From Dipodascopsis uninucleata var. uninucleata (taxonomy: Eukaryota; Ascomycota; Lipomycetes; Lipomycetales; Lipomycetaceae): a stretch of 64,000 nt of DNA. A program made the position numbers and the translations under genes. The number at the start of each line of letters is the position of its first letter. Position 1 is the stretch's first letter. The notes under the pieces were generated by a model. It ran no database searches. It was not told where the DNA came from and saw nothing but the letters and a program-made list of their open reading frames with translations. This document shows, one piece after another, positions 33,601-44,471 of this stretch. Location: contig JAJLTO010000003.1 in the NCBI GenBank assembly GCA_030568195.1, positions 1,572,501 through 1,636,500 on the forward strand. Reading direction: 5' to 3'.

Positions 33601-35992
33601 ACCAATCATGTATGTAGATGACATCACGAGCCATATCAATCGCACGCGAAACATTCCAGTAGTAATCACGGCCATCGACAAACCATTGTGCTAAGACATT
33701 ATATCGGACAGGCGCAAAACTGTCGAAACGATGGGTCTTAGACCAAGGCGTATTTCTTTGCATATAATCTATACTATCTAGAAATTGTTGCATATGCTTT
33801 TCAGATGGAGCAAGAAGCTTCATGTGTCTCTCTGCATTCTGTAAAGTGAGTGTATAAGTGAGCTTTGCTGACTCCTGGACCGATTTTTTAATGGAACGAT
33901 GTTTCTTTTCGGAGTCAGCGATTGCGGCACGCGAGGAAGGCTTGTGACTAAATTTGAAGTCTGCATCTACTATAAACACATCCAGTGGAACAACATCTAG
34001 AATACTATCCACAATGACAATATATGAATGTCTAACCATGATCCATCTTGATCCATATCGTCGGAACATTGATTTGATATTTTTCATATTGATTTTCTGT
34101 GAATGCCATCCCTGTGACGAAGATGTTGAGATGATGGTCAGAGGACCTTCTTTCCCGTGATATGAATTTTCTATTGAAAGTCTGAGATCCAATGCAGATA
34201 GTTCCAAAAATTTACAGATCCTATTTGCTTCTCCACTGAAAGTCATGACCCTTACCAATTGCTTTAGATAGTCTTCTAAACTTTGCCGCTGAGTTTCAAT
34301 AAATTTACTGTTCCTGTGAGCAGATGTAGGATTATGACCATGAGAATGTGAATTCGGAAGATTACTATTGGTATTACCATTACCATTTTCTTCTTCTTGA
34401 ACTGAGGCGTCCGGAAGAATGCTAAGTAGGCTGTGTCGAGATAGCCGTCCAAGCCGATTAAGAGCAGTAAAATTTGTGTCATTGTCATTAAGATCTGTGA
34501 GACCACGAACACCCCTTAGATATGGAATTGCATGACGAGGGAAATGTGGCAGATCAGCCAAAAGTCGCGAGTGGGTACCAGCTGTTGTTGATATGTTATT
34601 TTGCAAACGAATGACTCGCAACCTCGAATGAAGATTCACAAAGTCTCTAAAATCGCGATGTACAACCCATCGCATTCTGGTTGGACCGGACCCATACTCG
34701 AGCTCAATTCGGAACAACGTGTGCTGTCTATCCTCAGTCCTAGTAGAATCTGGAATGCGAACCTTGAGCTGTTCAAGTAGGACCGGGATTCTCCTACGGT
34801 TACGCTCGTCTCGCTTGAAGTACGATGCTAAAATTATAGCAGCTGGCGTACCGGCAGCTAATTCTCCGATCAATTCTGCGGATTTATCACGATCGCGTTT
34901 TATCTCTTCGTCTTTTTTTTTCTTCGTAAAATTAATAAAACGTAGCGTAGTCCGGAGATCTCGCCATCGAGCCGACATAGGTGCTTGATGGTCAGAAGAC
35001 GATCCCTGCGCTCCTATATATCCAGATTCGTTATCGAGATCGTTGGATTGATAAACACTTGAATTTGTTGTATGTCGTTTAGGATGTGGTATTCGATGCC
35101 TGAACCCGTCTAAAGCACTACTTGCTGTAACAGAACGACGATGGTTGACTGGACGCTTCGGAGTAGAAGGAACAGACGCCTTCGGTCGATGTTCACCTGC
35201 ACTCTCTGGCTCTGTTTCCGTTTCTGTGTGACGTTCATCTTCTGATGGACGAAGGGGACGAAGACGCTCTAGAATGCCATCAGCAGCTGCTAGGAGCCGT
35301 GTCCAACCTATGTAATCATTCACAGAGGATGAAGGGTCACGGTCATGTTCTGATTTGACCTCAGCCTCTTGGCTGTTATTAGCTTGATCCGGCAAGTCAA
35401 TAAAATTGTCATCATCGTCATCATCGTCATCAGCATCATCATCAGCATCATTGTCACTAGTGTCACAAGGCGCATTACTACATTTTAGACGACTTTTCGC
35501 GTGAGATTTGTCGCGACGCCTTCGATTGTTATTAGCGTCATCGACACATACCGCACTACTCTTGAGAATAGTCTCATTTTTCTTTTCATCTTTTCCGTCG
35601 TCTTCAGCTATTACATTGCGCTTTCTAACATTTCCAGTATCAGGAGTACTGCATCCATTTGTCTGTCCTTCTCGATGATCTCTAGAGCTGCTGTCTTCCG
35701 GAAATGAGCTACTGTTGTTACTCGATATCGAGTTCAGATCACTGTTGTTCATAACGTTTCTCGTTGAAAATATCTTCGAAATTCTGTTTGACGCTCTTCT
35801 CTTTGTCGGTTTTGCGGTAGACGTAAGCGCTTCAATTGGTCCTGCGTCTGGGTCTACGTCAGCGACGTAACCGTCTATTTCCTGTATGTCCTGCGGCTGC
35901 TTCTGTGGCAGTAGCGGCTTTTCAGGACCTCTACCAGTTTCTACTGGCGGCCCATCACCCATCGGATGTAAGTCAGCTACTGACGGATGCAT
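30638..35992 (-). CDS. PLD1: Phospholipase D (PX-PH-HKD type)
   Basis: Single exon of 1784 aa from the ATG at 35992, close in size to yeast Spo14/Pld1. Long disordered N terminus with an Asp-rich run (near residue 190-200) and basic repeats. PX-like region from about residue 415 (FRIELEYG, WVVHRDFRDFVNLHSRLR, ending near RHAIPYLRG). PH-like region after GPLTIIST (RYGSRWIMVRHSYIVIVD). Two HKD motifs: HHEKLVLIDHVIGFVGGLD and YIHAKIMIVDDRVAIIGSAN followed by INERSMRG, both complete (H-x-K-x4-D). The enzyme hydrolyses phosphatidylcholine to phosphatidic acid and choline at membranes and is PIP2-dependent in the family, with roles in secretion and sporulation. C-terminal extension is Ser/Asn-rich and ends in a conserved-looking block (HLIVFPTDWLLKEDE). 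Convergent with the XRCC2-like gene. Confidence 0.95.
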   Translation of the reverse strand: MHPSVADLHPMGDGPPVETGRGPEKPLLPQKQPQDIQEIDGYVADVDPDAGPIEALTSTAKPTKRRASNRISKIFSTRNVMNNSDLNSISSNNSSSFPEDSSSRDHREGQTNGCSTPDTGNVRKRNVIAEDDGKDEKKNETILKSSAVCVDDANNNRRRRDKSHAKSRLKCSNAPCDTSDNDADDDADDDDDDDDNFIDLPDQANNSQEAEVKSEHDRDPSSSVNDYIGWTRLLAAADGILERLRPLRPSEDERHTETETEPESAGEHRPKASVPSTPKRPVNHRRSVTASSALDGFRHRIPHPKRHTTNSSVYQSNDLDNESGYIGAQGSSSDHQAPMSARWRDLRTTLRFINFTKKKKDEEIKRDRDKSAELIGELAAGTPAAIILASYFKRDERNRRRIPVLLEQLKVRIPDSTRTEDRQHTLFRIELEYGSGPTRMRWVVHRDFRDFVNLHSRLRVIRLQNNISTTAGTHSRLLADLPHFPRHAIPYLRGVRGLTDLNDNDTNFTALNRLGRLSRHSLLSILPDASVQEEENGNGNTNSNLPNSHSHGHNPTSAHRNSKFIETQRQSLEDYLKQLVRVMTFSGEANRICKFLELSALDLRLSIENSYHGKEGPLTIISTSSSQGWHSQKINMKNIKSMFRRYGSRWIMVRHSYIVIVDSILDVVPLDVFIVDADFKFSHKPSSRAAIADSEKKHRSIKKSVQESAKLTYTLTLQNAERHMKLLAPSEKHMQQFLDSIDYMQRNTPWSKTHRFDSFAPVRYNVLAQWFVDGRDYYWNVSRAIDMARDVIYIHDWWLSPEIYLRRPAHGNQQWRLDRLLKRKAEEGVKIFVILYRNVGAAIPIDSQYTKQSLLDLHPNIFVARSPNQFRQNILFWAHHEKLVLIDHVIGFVGGLDLCFGRWDTPQHVLSDDKPTGFDRGSKVDFGEETQLWVGKDYSNARVQDFYELDKPYDDMYDRSKVPRMPWHDVHMQLVGQPARDASRHFVQRWNYLIRQKRSSRPTPTLLPPPDFTDAELEALGHLGTCEVQLLRSACSWSLGFQNDKIEHSIVNAYLKTIEQSEHFVYIENQFFITSTSFDGTVIHNEIGDALVERIVRAHKHDEDWRAVIIIPLMPGFEAEVDHHDGTSVRLIMQCQFRSISRGPYSVFGRLERAGINADDYIQFFSLRKWGKIGPTNQLVTEQLYIHAKIMIVDDRVAIIGSANINERSMRGSRDSEVAAFVRDTDQMESRMAGEPYMVGRFPHTLRVRLMREHLGIDVDALEEVERCSVDSQGVGDIDSAFDVNKKDIWQKLEDLQNLGRRPQTIIDDNDISNQNLYDATSHSSDSDESSILSSDARSVNSAFRSRSTGVLDRAEDPTVSYNSDNSSSDGIRNHNPGAEGSEVFDAQKREIHAADLAGFGPDRMIDSEQAEENMRNAIRERQYLQNPSKSNGENGEQRDIALPVGVDFDKSTDADQSKDDVKGGVNKEAGKGIDVAEQMKILKSLILEPARSYLSDAESLDVLETQNDHLKKIDPLDFEDPLDESFYYDLWLGHAMNNTNIFREVFRCQPDNEVRTWKDYKAYHAYAEKFSEMQRGYTNGPVKVPAEEKANGRKRGNSSAAMDSHNHISQSGSAAGGAGGIPIRAPSPILTGIEGVTNGLERVPLKVKELASVASPDSNTNNSLSKGAEDDVLSEKTALSPDNTEDSLLRVKTSASQLNGRRRRRGQTIDNINSAVTTHSKTRRSRRRSHAEEKVLDKSIAEKMLQNVRGHLIVFPTDWLLKEDEAGNWFYNIDRIPPIEIYD

Positions 35993-37308
35993 AGTCGTGT
36001 CCACCGACAATATATCCTATGCTGTGCGAACAAAAAAAATATAAATGTAAAAGTAAGTTTGGTAGCATGAATGCACGAGCGCTACCGCTTGCTCAGTACC
36101 TATGGATGCAGAGAATATAGAAAGGCTTTTGTTTACCCCCAGTGGTGAGGGCCAGTCTGGATTTGGTAACTTGCTTCTTACACTTTGACTGCCAGATGAG
36201 CCACCAACCGCACAATTTGATAAATTTTACAAATCAAGAGAACAACGCATATTTCAGATCATAATAAAATATAAAAAAATACCTGGACTGGACGAAAGAA
36301 AGATCAAATAGAGTGAATATTGCAATCTCTTGTGAATCAAAATAGGTCATTGTAGTAATCAGTTCATTCATAAGTAACCACTACCATTGTACTATTTACT
36401 GCCGTGGTTTTTTTAGTTATTGTCAATAGAAGCTATTGCGCACAACTATTCATAATTTTATATTTTATTCGGTTACTCGGGCCTCTTGGATATAAGTAAC
36501 AATAAGTTGCTGTTCGCGGACATACTTCTCGACCAGTTATCAAGTATTCCGCCATAACAACAGTACATAGGCAACTCTGTAACAGGAAGGACAGTAATTA
36601 GACCCAAAATGGCAATTAACATCAAGAAGCCAAGAAAATGCTCTATTCAAATAACCTATCTTTATATACACCATGCTACGGAGAAGATAAAACTTCAAAT
36701 AGCAGACAAAAAAGGAATCTATTATGATGTGTGCTGCTTAACAGTGGACGTGTTTGGGAACCAGTAATAGCTATATTAAAAAATAGCTGACACAACGCAA
36801 AAAGAAAAATATTTTATAAGCGCTCATATCAAAAAAGTAATAATTATATAGCATTCTCTTTTGAGCCTGTTCAATAGTAGGAGATGGCCGACACATATTC
36901 CGCGCCATCATAGGTGTCGTATATACCAGGTTTGACATAAAATGTCACGATCTAGGCGACCGAGACAGTGAAACGTCATTAGTAAATACACCTGAACTAC
37001 TCGTCAATAAAGACGAGAAACACACAAAAATCTTTCATGTTGACAAACGAAATATTCGGTCAAATCTTGCTTTCATACTGAGTCTAATTCCATGCGAGAC
37101 ATATATCATCATGGCGAGGAAGACAACGACAATATTTTCGCTGTCGCTCGAGTCATCCTGTTCCATAGATGATAGCCATAAGCATCCTTCTCTATTCTCT
37201 CTGAAAAAACATGACCTTAAAGAATACACTTATTCCTTGATGGTGTCTGTAATCTACCTGTTCTTCTATACGTAGCGGTATGCATCTTTAGAAATATTCG
37301 TTGCTCCA
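35993..37308. other. Intergenic region, PLD1 promoter
   Basis: About 1.3 kb upstream of PLD1 and downstream of the PUS5-like gene. Short ORFs (for example 37035-37229 minus) have no motif. No RNA gene or repeat recognised. Confidence 0.5.
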
Positions 37309-38435
37309 CTATAGAACGGGAAATCCAGTTTCCATATCTATATAGTCATGCCAGATATTGCTCGAATTCCACAGCACTGGAGCAAAATACGTTTTCCAGT
37401 CAAGACCAGCCTATTGAATGCCTCTGTTAGGGCATCGTATTATCCAGTGAATTGATATATCTACAGCCTATTTTCTCCATAAATATGCAATAGCAAATAG
37501 AAAAGAGAGGCATTGAGTACATAACTATTGTTGCAATAATCGCACTCACCTTTATATCCAATTTCCAAGAATGCAAAGCGATCTGTGAAGGAGACGAGCT
37601 TGCCTGAGTTTCGTGAAGTTGACAGTCGGAGTCATAGCGAGTGTCCCCTACAATCGGTGCCAGAAGAATTTCTGCGCAATGTCTTCTGAGCTGATGCTTT
37701 CTTCCAGTACCTAGTTCAAGGCGTAGCAATGCTTTGTTGTTTCTTTTGTCTCTGTGTAGTACCTCATATCTAGTCAGGCATTCCAACTGCTTACCATCTT
37801 CATATGTTAATGGGGTGCTGATTACACCTATATTTCCGCAACTTTCAAGACCCTTAACGCGAGTTTTCTCGGAAATAATTGGACTATTGTCACATGTATT
37901 CACGCATGCTATATACTACAATTATCGTTAGCTAGTCAAAACTTGTAGATGCCATCTCTAAAGGAAGACACTTGGTAATGTTGTGAATCTAAATAGTAGG
38001 ATCGATGTCGTAGTCGACTTACGCTTTTTTTTACTAGCCACCCGCTTGATCCGCCTTTTCTAAAATATCTACCAAATGATTGTGCAGCCTAATAACATCT
38101 AATAGTCAGACTTAGTTTCAATCTTTCTAGACTAATTGGCTCACCTGCTTGCTTAGCGCTAAAATCATGGCTCCAGAAACAGCGTAGTCTAACCGATGAA
38201 CGAGCTTCGGTTCTGTAAATGGCGCTTGTATATTCTTCCCAAATAATTCCGGATATTTTTCCCGTATATTGAGGAGCAAATCCTGCGAGTCTCTCAAGCT
38301 CGGGCCCGCGCTTCGCAAACTGCTGGTCCATTTGTTCACTGAGGTATTAGGCTGCGAATAGATCCCAGGAGGCTTATTTATAACTATATAATGACGAGTA
38401 CCGCCTACTAGAGTAATATCTCTCTGTATATGCAT
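37309..38435 (-). CDS. RluA-family pseudouridine synthase, PUS5-like
   Basis: Four exons: 38145-38435, 38023-38088, 37550-37915, 37309-37410; 825 nt, in frame, 274 aa. The N terminus has HYIVINKPPGIYSQP, the usual RluA entry strand. The catalytic Asp is in KLVHRLDYAVSGAMILALS (H-R-L-D motif). A later block RLELGTGRKHQLRRHCAE matches the family's R-K-H-Q-L/I-R-x-H motif, followed by GDTRYDS. It isomerises uridine to pseudouridine in RNA. The small size, the AAQSFGRYFRKGG segment and the lack of an S4 domain resemble yeast Pus5, which modifies mitochondrial large-subunit rRNA; that subtype is inference, and I see no clear targeting peptide. Divergent from NHP2 with 250 bases between starts. Confidence 0.85.
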
Positions 38436-38685
38436 TATGAATAAGTAAACAGTCCCATACTATCTTACATCATACTAATTCCCTCAAGTGCCCTTCAATT
38501 TGACCTTGATACTGTCGGACAGTGAATATACTGGTTTACATTGTCCACAAAACATCGCGATGAAGTTACCCGGAATTTACTTAACGAAAGGAACGGAGGA
38601 AAAAAAAACTGAAAAAAAATTTCTACTACACTAATAAGATATATTCACGAGACGGCAGATTCTGTGTCAAAATATTGGACATTAT
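38436..38685. promoter_or_regulatory. Shared divergent promoter, PUS5-like / NHP2
   Basis: 250 bases between divergent ATGs of two pseudouridylation genes, one acting as a stand-alone enzyme and one as an H/ACA RNP protein. Pairing could be chance. An A-rich run near 38598-38630 is the only feature seen. Confidence 0.5.
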
Positions 38686-39312
38686 ATGAAAATGACGGAA
38701 TCTACTACCCCAACGAAACATCATAAGAAGGACAAGGAGCACAAGAAGGATAAGAAGGACAAGAAGCGTAAGTCGCTGACGGTAGAGGAGGCTCAAGACC
38801 CAACAGAAGATGTTCAAATGAAGGACGTCGATGATACTCCAAAAAAGAAACGAAAGCAGCAAGATGAGACTACTGAAGAGAGTACCGTCGATAATTACGA
38901 TCTACGAATGGCAGCGATTCTCCCATTTGCTAAGCCCCTGGCAAGCAAGAAGTTAAATAAGAAGGTATTGAAAACAGTTAAGAAAGCCGCAAAGTCGAAG
39001 CATGTAAAGCGTGGAGTCAAGGAAGTGATTAAATCGCTTCGAAAGGGGGACAAAGGTCTAGTCATTGTTGCCGGAGACATTTCTCCTATGGATGTTATTT
39101 CTCATATTCCAGTATTGTGCGAGGACAACAATGTTCCGTACCTGTTCGTTCCTTCGAAGGAGGATCTCGGATCTGCTGGAGCCACCAAGAGACCAACTAG
39201 CTGTGTCATGGTGATTCCAGGTGGATTTAAAAAGTCTAGCAATAAGTCAGAGCCAGTTGAATACAGACAAAGTTTTGATGAAATTGTGAGCGAGATTAAG
39301 GATATGCAATAA
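38686..39312 (+). CDS. NHP2: H/ACA snoRNP protein NHP2
   Basis: Single exon, 208 aa (a second in-frame ATG two codons on could be used). Lys-rich N-terminal tail (KKDKEHKKDKKDKK), then the L7Ae/NHP2 RNA-binding domain from about residue 70: MAAILPFAKPLASKKLNKKV, VKRGVKEVIKSLRKG, GLVIVAGDISPMDVISHIPV, CEDNNVPYLFVPSKEDLG and SAGATKRPTSCVMV. Nhp2 is a nucleolar component of H/ACA RNPs with Cbf5, Nop10 and Gar1, guiding pseudouridylation of rRNA. The long basic/acidic tail makes it larger than yeast Nhp2 (156 aa) but similar to other fungal forms. Confidence 0.96.
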   Translation: MKMTESTTPTKHHKKDKEHKKDKKDKKRKSLTVEEAQDPTEDVQMKDVDDTPKKKRKQQDETTEESTVDNYDLRMAAILPFAKPLASKKLNKKVLKTVKKAAKSKHVKRGVKEVIKSLRKGDKGLVIVAGDISPMDVISHIPVLCEDNNVPYLFVPSKEDLGSAGATKRPTSCVMVIPGGFKKSSNKSEPVEYRQSFDEIVSEIKDMQ

Positions 39313-40645
39313 GTGCCGACTAGAGAGAACTAGTATTCTTAAAATTAATAAATTGTACCTTTGACATTCGTGGTCCTCTGATTTCCATTCTAATTTCTAT
39401 CTATCTGAATGCTGGTGCAGAGTAAAATGGAAGTATGATATTTTTTTTAGTCGACTAAAGACTTTGTATAATTTGGGAAAATGTGTACTCTTGAATACTA
39501 TTCTACACGTTGATGTTGATATTGATATTTATCTTGCTTGTAAAAGTTATATGGTGTTGCTGTTCTCGTTCACTACTATTCGACATTGTCTCTCTACTTT
39601 TTGCGATTAAAAACGATGATAGATCCAACACTGAAATGGTTTTGATCCGGATATTTAATTGCGAATGTAGCTATGTATAAGTTCACTAATTAGTGCAGGG
39701 TTCGAAGAAACTTGTAAAGCGACAAATAGATAAATATAAATATTATTAAAAATAATCATGATAATCCTATTGTCTATTAAAAAATGAATTTGCGCATCTA
39801 TTTGAGTATTCTAGCGTGATTAGTTTTATGTAAGCTAATCAGTTTTCCTAAATCTAATGTTCCCTTCCCTTGTAGTCTATTTAAATCATAGCTCTTTGTG
39901 AGTATGAGAGTGGTCATAACATGAATATGATGACAATAGTAACAGTGGTGAATCTGAGCACAATAGCAGTACTATGAAATAAAAAATGTTGTAATACTAG
40001 TGCTAACTTTTGCAAAAACATAACAAGCAAACCTCACTATCAACTCTGAACATAACCATCAGATATCAAATACTGCGATTTCAGAAGATCAGCTTCCAAA
40101 CCAATGTTAAAGAGCCTTACTTGCTTCGATAGAAACTGAATTTTCATCCGAAAAACAGAGTGCTGATCAAGATATATATTGATCGCAATAGAAATTCACT
40201 GAAGGAACATCAGAGCAATAGAAATGACAAATAGATAATTAAAACACGCACAAAAGTTTTCTGAAAAATGCCAAGCTCATAACAAAACTAAAGAGATCAA
40301 AAGAAATCAAAAAGAAAAGAATTGACAAACACTATCGTACATTAGAGTCAAATATCTACTGCTGACTTTTGGTAATGCTATCCCAGGTCGGAAGCTTACA
40401 AGATAACAACTACCATCAATTTGACGGTCAAAAAAGAGGTATTAAATAAGTGAGTTAAGGAAAGCATACAGTGTAATTATGAAATTGTCAAAGAATGACA
40501 AGAAAACCAAAAAAATATACTAGGAATATATGTGAAGAAAGGGGCTGCAGAGAGAGACCAACGACAATGATTTGAACCTAGTTCCTGAAAGTCAATGGCA
40601 TATGAGATGATAAATAGAAAGAGGAAGAAATAATATCAATAGATC
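39313..40645. other. Intergenic region between convergent genes
   Basis: About 1.3 kb of AT-rich sequence between the stops of NHP2 (+) and the YOX1-like gene (-). No ORF above 60 codons on either strand; likely 3' UTRs. Nothing else seen. Confidence 0.55.
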
Positions 40646-41654
40646 CTAGTTCCATGTTCCGCTCCGTAAACGGAGAAGATTCTGCACACATTCGATTTCG
40701 GAATCAGGTGTCGATGAAGCTGTGAGTGCTGTGAGACCAGCGATGGCGGATATTGAAGGTATAGAAATGGACGATGATGCAATAACAGCAGCAGTATTCG
40801 AATTCAGAGTAGTCTTGCCAATTGCGAAATAGTTCTCTTTTTCGCTAGATGAAATTAAATCGGACTGCTGCTGATGAAGAACAACTTGGGCCTTGCCATC
40901 TAAGGACATGGTTAGTCTAATTTGAGATGACGATCGTGACGCTATGGTAGGTGTAGCTACACTCGAAGACACAGTACTTGCTGCGCCTGTGTGTTGAGAC
41001 GCGTTGTTATTTCCCAGAGAAATTGACCCAGTTCCATTGGTCATGGAATTGAGAGATGAATTATGTGACGCTTTAGAGGAAACATTAGTGATTGAAGACT
41101 TGGAAGGGGTCAAAACACCTTTAACCGAAGGTTTTTTGTCAAATGATTGGCCAGGCTGACTAGTATTGGCATTCTTTTTCCTGTCCTCACGCTTCTTTGG
41201 CTCTAGTTGCCGAGTGATATCAAACTCAGACTCAAGAGGTGAAGCCTCTGGTGAGCTTGTTGTACTCGAGGAGAATGACTGCTGAATAGAGGCCGGGTTT
41301 GCCTGAGCTGCGCGTCTACAAGACTGCCTTCTGTTCTGGAACCAAATCTAAAGTAGACGTTAGAAAGACTTTACCTAGAGATAGACCAATTTACCCAATA
41401 AAACAGAGACGTACCTGAACTGCTTTCTCTGACATTCCCACGCGCTCAGCTATCTCTTGACGTACATGACGTGGTGGCTTAGGACATCTTTTGAACTCGG
41501 TATGGAGAATGCGCAACTCATTTGGCGAGGTGCGCCTCCGCTTCCGTCGCGCCAGAGGTGGATTGTCGATCTCGGGTTCCCGTAATGGGTATGTTGTGGG
41601 GGAGTGAGATATAAAAGCATATGTTGATCTCGTTAAGTCCTGAGGAGTAAGCAT
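40646..41654 (-). CDS. YOX1: YOX1-like homeodomain transcription factor
   Basis: Two exons, 41415-41654 and 40646-41347 (942 nt, 313 aa). The homeodomain spans about residues 36-95: RRKRRRTSPNELRILHTEF, a loop KRCPKPPRHVRQEIAERVGM, then SEKAVQ joined over the intron to IWFQNRRQSCRR. KRxRTS...CPKP...SEKAVQIWFQNRRQ is the Yox1/Yhp1 style, also found in fission yeast Yox1, where these factors repress M/G1 or MBF-dependent G1/S genes. The remaining C-terminal part is Ser/Thr/Asn-rich, with a final VQNLLRLRSGTW block. Specific orthology is inference; the homeodomain class is certain. Confidence 0.85.
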
Positions 41655-42544
41655 TACTGTGTTTATTTGTATTCGACGCGAGAGCGGTTTATTTCCTTCT
41701 CATCCACCACGGACACTATGGGCGATAACTAATTCCTGTTCTTTACAGACGAGAAGCACCAAATGCAAGAATGAAATGCTAATATGCACTTGGGTGGCTG
41801 CTTCTTAAAAATAGTAAAGAAAACAGTGTTTTTAGAAATATATGATATATAGATCACCGTCTGGAGACAACAATACATTAATACTCGTAACCGGCTATTA
41901 GAAACACGACCCTAGCGCACGTACCTAGTTCAGACTGATATCTCAGTCTCTTTCTGCTGTTAATGGGCTCTGATTTGTTTATTCAATTATTGAAAGGACG
42001 AATAGAGACAAGAGAAACAGATATTCTTTATTGAGATTTAATTGAAATTAGATATCGAGGCACGAATAAAAATTAGAAATTAAAAATCGAAAAGGAAATG
42101 GAAATGAAAATAGAAAGTAAACAAACAAAAGAAACAAAATTAAAAACAAAGACAACATTAATTAAACTCGCGTATTACTTCTTAATTAATTCATTAATTG
42201 CCTTTCGATTAGATGGGAATAATTCTGCATTAGTGCTGCTAGCTGCATTCGAACTGTATATGCGGAAAGGACACTCGCACTGGCTTTCTTGCACTGGCAG
42301 GCTGATATCCAGTAAGTGGTCTTCTATCTAATTCATAGTAATAGCACTAGTTTGAGTCTCAAGAAAATACACTAACAGGTAATTCGACCGCCCTTATACA
42401 CTGCTATGCTTTTGGACCATTCCTCAACCACAGCAGCTAAGACTCGAATAGCCTTAATGCGCTGGCATTGAGCTATCAGGCTTATTTGTGACCGCTATCT
42501 CTGTCAAAATGATTGTCCTGTCAACAAGCACAGCGAGTAATTTG

Positions 42545-42558
42545 TACGTGCGCACGTA
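42545..42558. promoter_or_regulatory. 14-bp perfect palindrome
   Basis: TACGTGCGCACGTA is its own reverse complement, about 0.9 kb upstream of the YOX1-like gene. Possible site for a dimeric factor; the core includes CGTG/CACG half-sites. Confidence 0.4.
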
Positions 42559-42661
42559 TGCATATATATTTTTATATTACTCGAACAAACTATTCGCTCC
42601 ATAAACATGTATTATGTAAGCCATTGGAGTTTTTTGATTACGTGAAAGATTAGTCATATAC

Positions 42662-42667
42662 ACGCGT
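42662..42667. promoter_or_regulatory. MCB-like element ACGCGT (copy 1)
   Basis: ACGCGT within CACGCGTCAT, about 1.0 kb upstream of the YOX1-like ATG. MCB is the known MBF target site; the link to this gene is inference. Confidence 0.35.
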
Positions 42668-43692
42668 CATGATTCGCTCCCTCTGTAGCCACACAGGCGA
42701 ACTTGCTCACACTACACCAGGCAGAAAACCCGAACATCACACGCAAATATCTTGAACAAGCGTACGTTCGATTAGCCATAAACAAATACGGATTCGACAT
42801 TTGCATACAAGCCTAGGAGTAGTAGCACCATAAATGGGCATACAAGGAATAAAAGTCGCCCGCTTAAGACTAATGTTCGGGCCCCCGTCAGACAAAATCT
42901 CTGTTAATCTATGGGTTATACATGAAAACCGAAATCTGACGAGAGCGTAGAATCTTAAAGAGCTAGAGCGCTTTCCTAACTTGGTAAAGACTTAGTTTAG
43001 CTAGCATCAATCGGGTCCCTATGATATTTACACCAGAAATATGTAGATTATGTAATATTTTTATCAGTGCTGCCGCGCTTGACTTCAAGTTTTTGTACTA
43101 ACGTTTCATGCTCGTACAGCATATTCGACAGCAAGATGGCAATGTCATGCCGCGCGTATTTCTTACAGTAATGATCTGTTCGGCTCCCTTATGTCTACTT
43201 TCCTGTAGGCAACAACTACCTGCAGTTATTTATCTCAGACAGCAGTCACAGGACGTCACTGTCTTGTTGATGTCGCGCTCACGGGGCAAAGGCAGCTTCC
43301 GTCTAGATGACCTGTCAGCTTCTCGAGCAACAGGCACATCAAAATATCTGTCCCCACATATAGTACCAGTTGACTAATGGTGAGTATATCAGCACAATTC
43401 TATTATAATCGCTTCGAGTTGTTACTTGACCAGAACAGCGTGTGCAGATCAGATCGTTCATTGAACGTCGGTTCGAGACGCAAGCTGGGTTCCAAATGGT
43501 TAGTTATATAGCACTTCAAAATTTAGATATCTATTTACTCCTCTATTTTTTTGCTATATAACATTATTACATCCTGCTCTATGAATGGTCATTTTTTGTG
43601 TTAATAGATTGCGGAAAAAAATATATCTCAACCTAAGGCAATCCTATCACTGAATCTGGTGTGTGGTGTCACTCGAAATGAGGTTCATGCAC

Positions 43693-43698
43693 ACGCGT
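43693..43698. promoter_or_regulatory. MCB-like element ACGCGT (copy 2)
   Basis: A second ACGCGT in the same 10-mer context (CACGCGTCAT), about 2.0 kb upstream of the YOX1-like ATG. The repeated flank is more than the hexamer alone. Confidence 0.35.
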
Positions 43699-44471
43699 CA
43701 TTTCAATCCTCTTTCTCTTGAACGCTAGCCAGGTAAGAGGGTGACGCTAATGTACGACTACAAGGCTGTAAAGGAGTATGAAAAATTAAAAGGGGACGTG
43801 AAAATTAGGAACTTGGCGTTCGAAAAGGACCATTTTACAAGTTTGGTATGTGGGAAGGGATGGAGCGACTAATGTGGAAATATCGTATCAAAAAATGAGT
43901 TCTCACTCACAAAGACACTTCTTCCAAACAGATCACGGTAGATGATTTCTGACTTGTCCACACTGCCTCTGAGCACGTCTCCTTTATTATTTATTATTAG
44001 TTTACGCAACGGATATCAAGATATGAACGAAGTGAACTATCAGCCTGTCAAATTATAGTACGAAAGGAAACTCTCATCACATACAAGGAATATTCTCACT
44101 CTCCATATCTCCACAAATTGACAATATTAACCTAGATATAGAACTATCAAACTAAACCATGAATGAGATGAAACAAGAATAGACTTACAAAGAAATAAAA
44201 AGATGGATAATTAGAACTACCGTATACTCCTAAATCATTCCAAAAACAAGAATACAAAAGCTTTTTGTTGCTTCAAGTATATCTACACATAGTATATAGA
44301 TGTATGCATCAAAACAAACTGAATACAGTGGCAGAATAATACTAATCGCAATAGATGATGTAGTCAGATAGACAACACCCAAAGCGCAACAGAATCTGAA
44401 TCATTATCATGGTATTACCAAAAACCAAATTGTGACGTATATTCGAGAATATGTCAATCTATAGTTGACGG

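Larger units (their letters stand above)
41655..44471. other. Long spacer, probable YOX1-like promoter
   Basis: About 2.8 kb upstream of the YOX1-like start and downstream of the CDC14 stop, the largest spacer in the window. It holds two copies of CACGCGTCAT containing the MCB hexamer ACGCGT (42662-42667 and 43693-43698), a 14-bp perfect palindrome at 42545-42558, and an 89-aa ORF (43108-43377) with no motif. A B-box-like GGTTCGAGAC at 43470-43479 has no tRNA fold around it. No supported gene. Confidence 0.5.

Noticed and set aside
43108-43377. 89-aa ORF in the YOX1-CDC14 spacer
   Set aside because: Single ORF without domain, signal or splice partner; consistent with chance in a 2.8 kb spacer.
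43440-43500. tRNA-like B box GGTTCGAGAC
   Set aside because: No matching A box, acceptor stem or anticodon arm could be folded around it.
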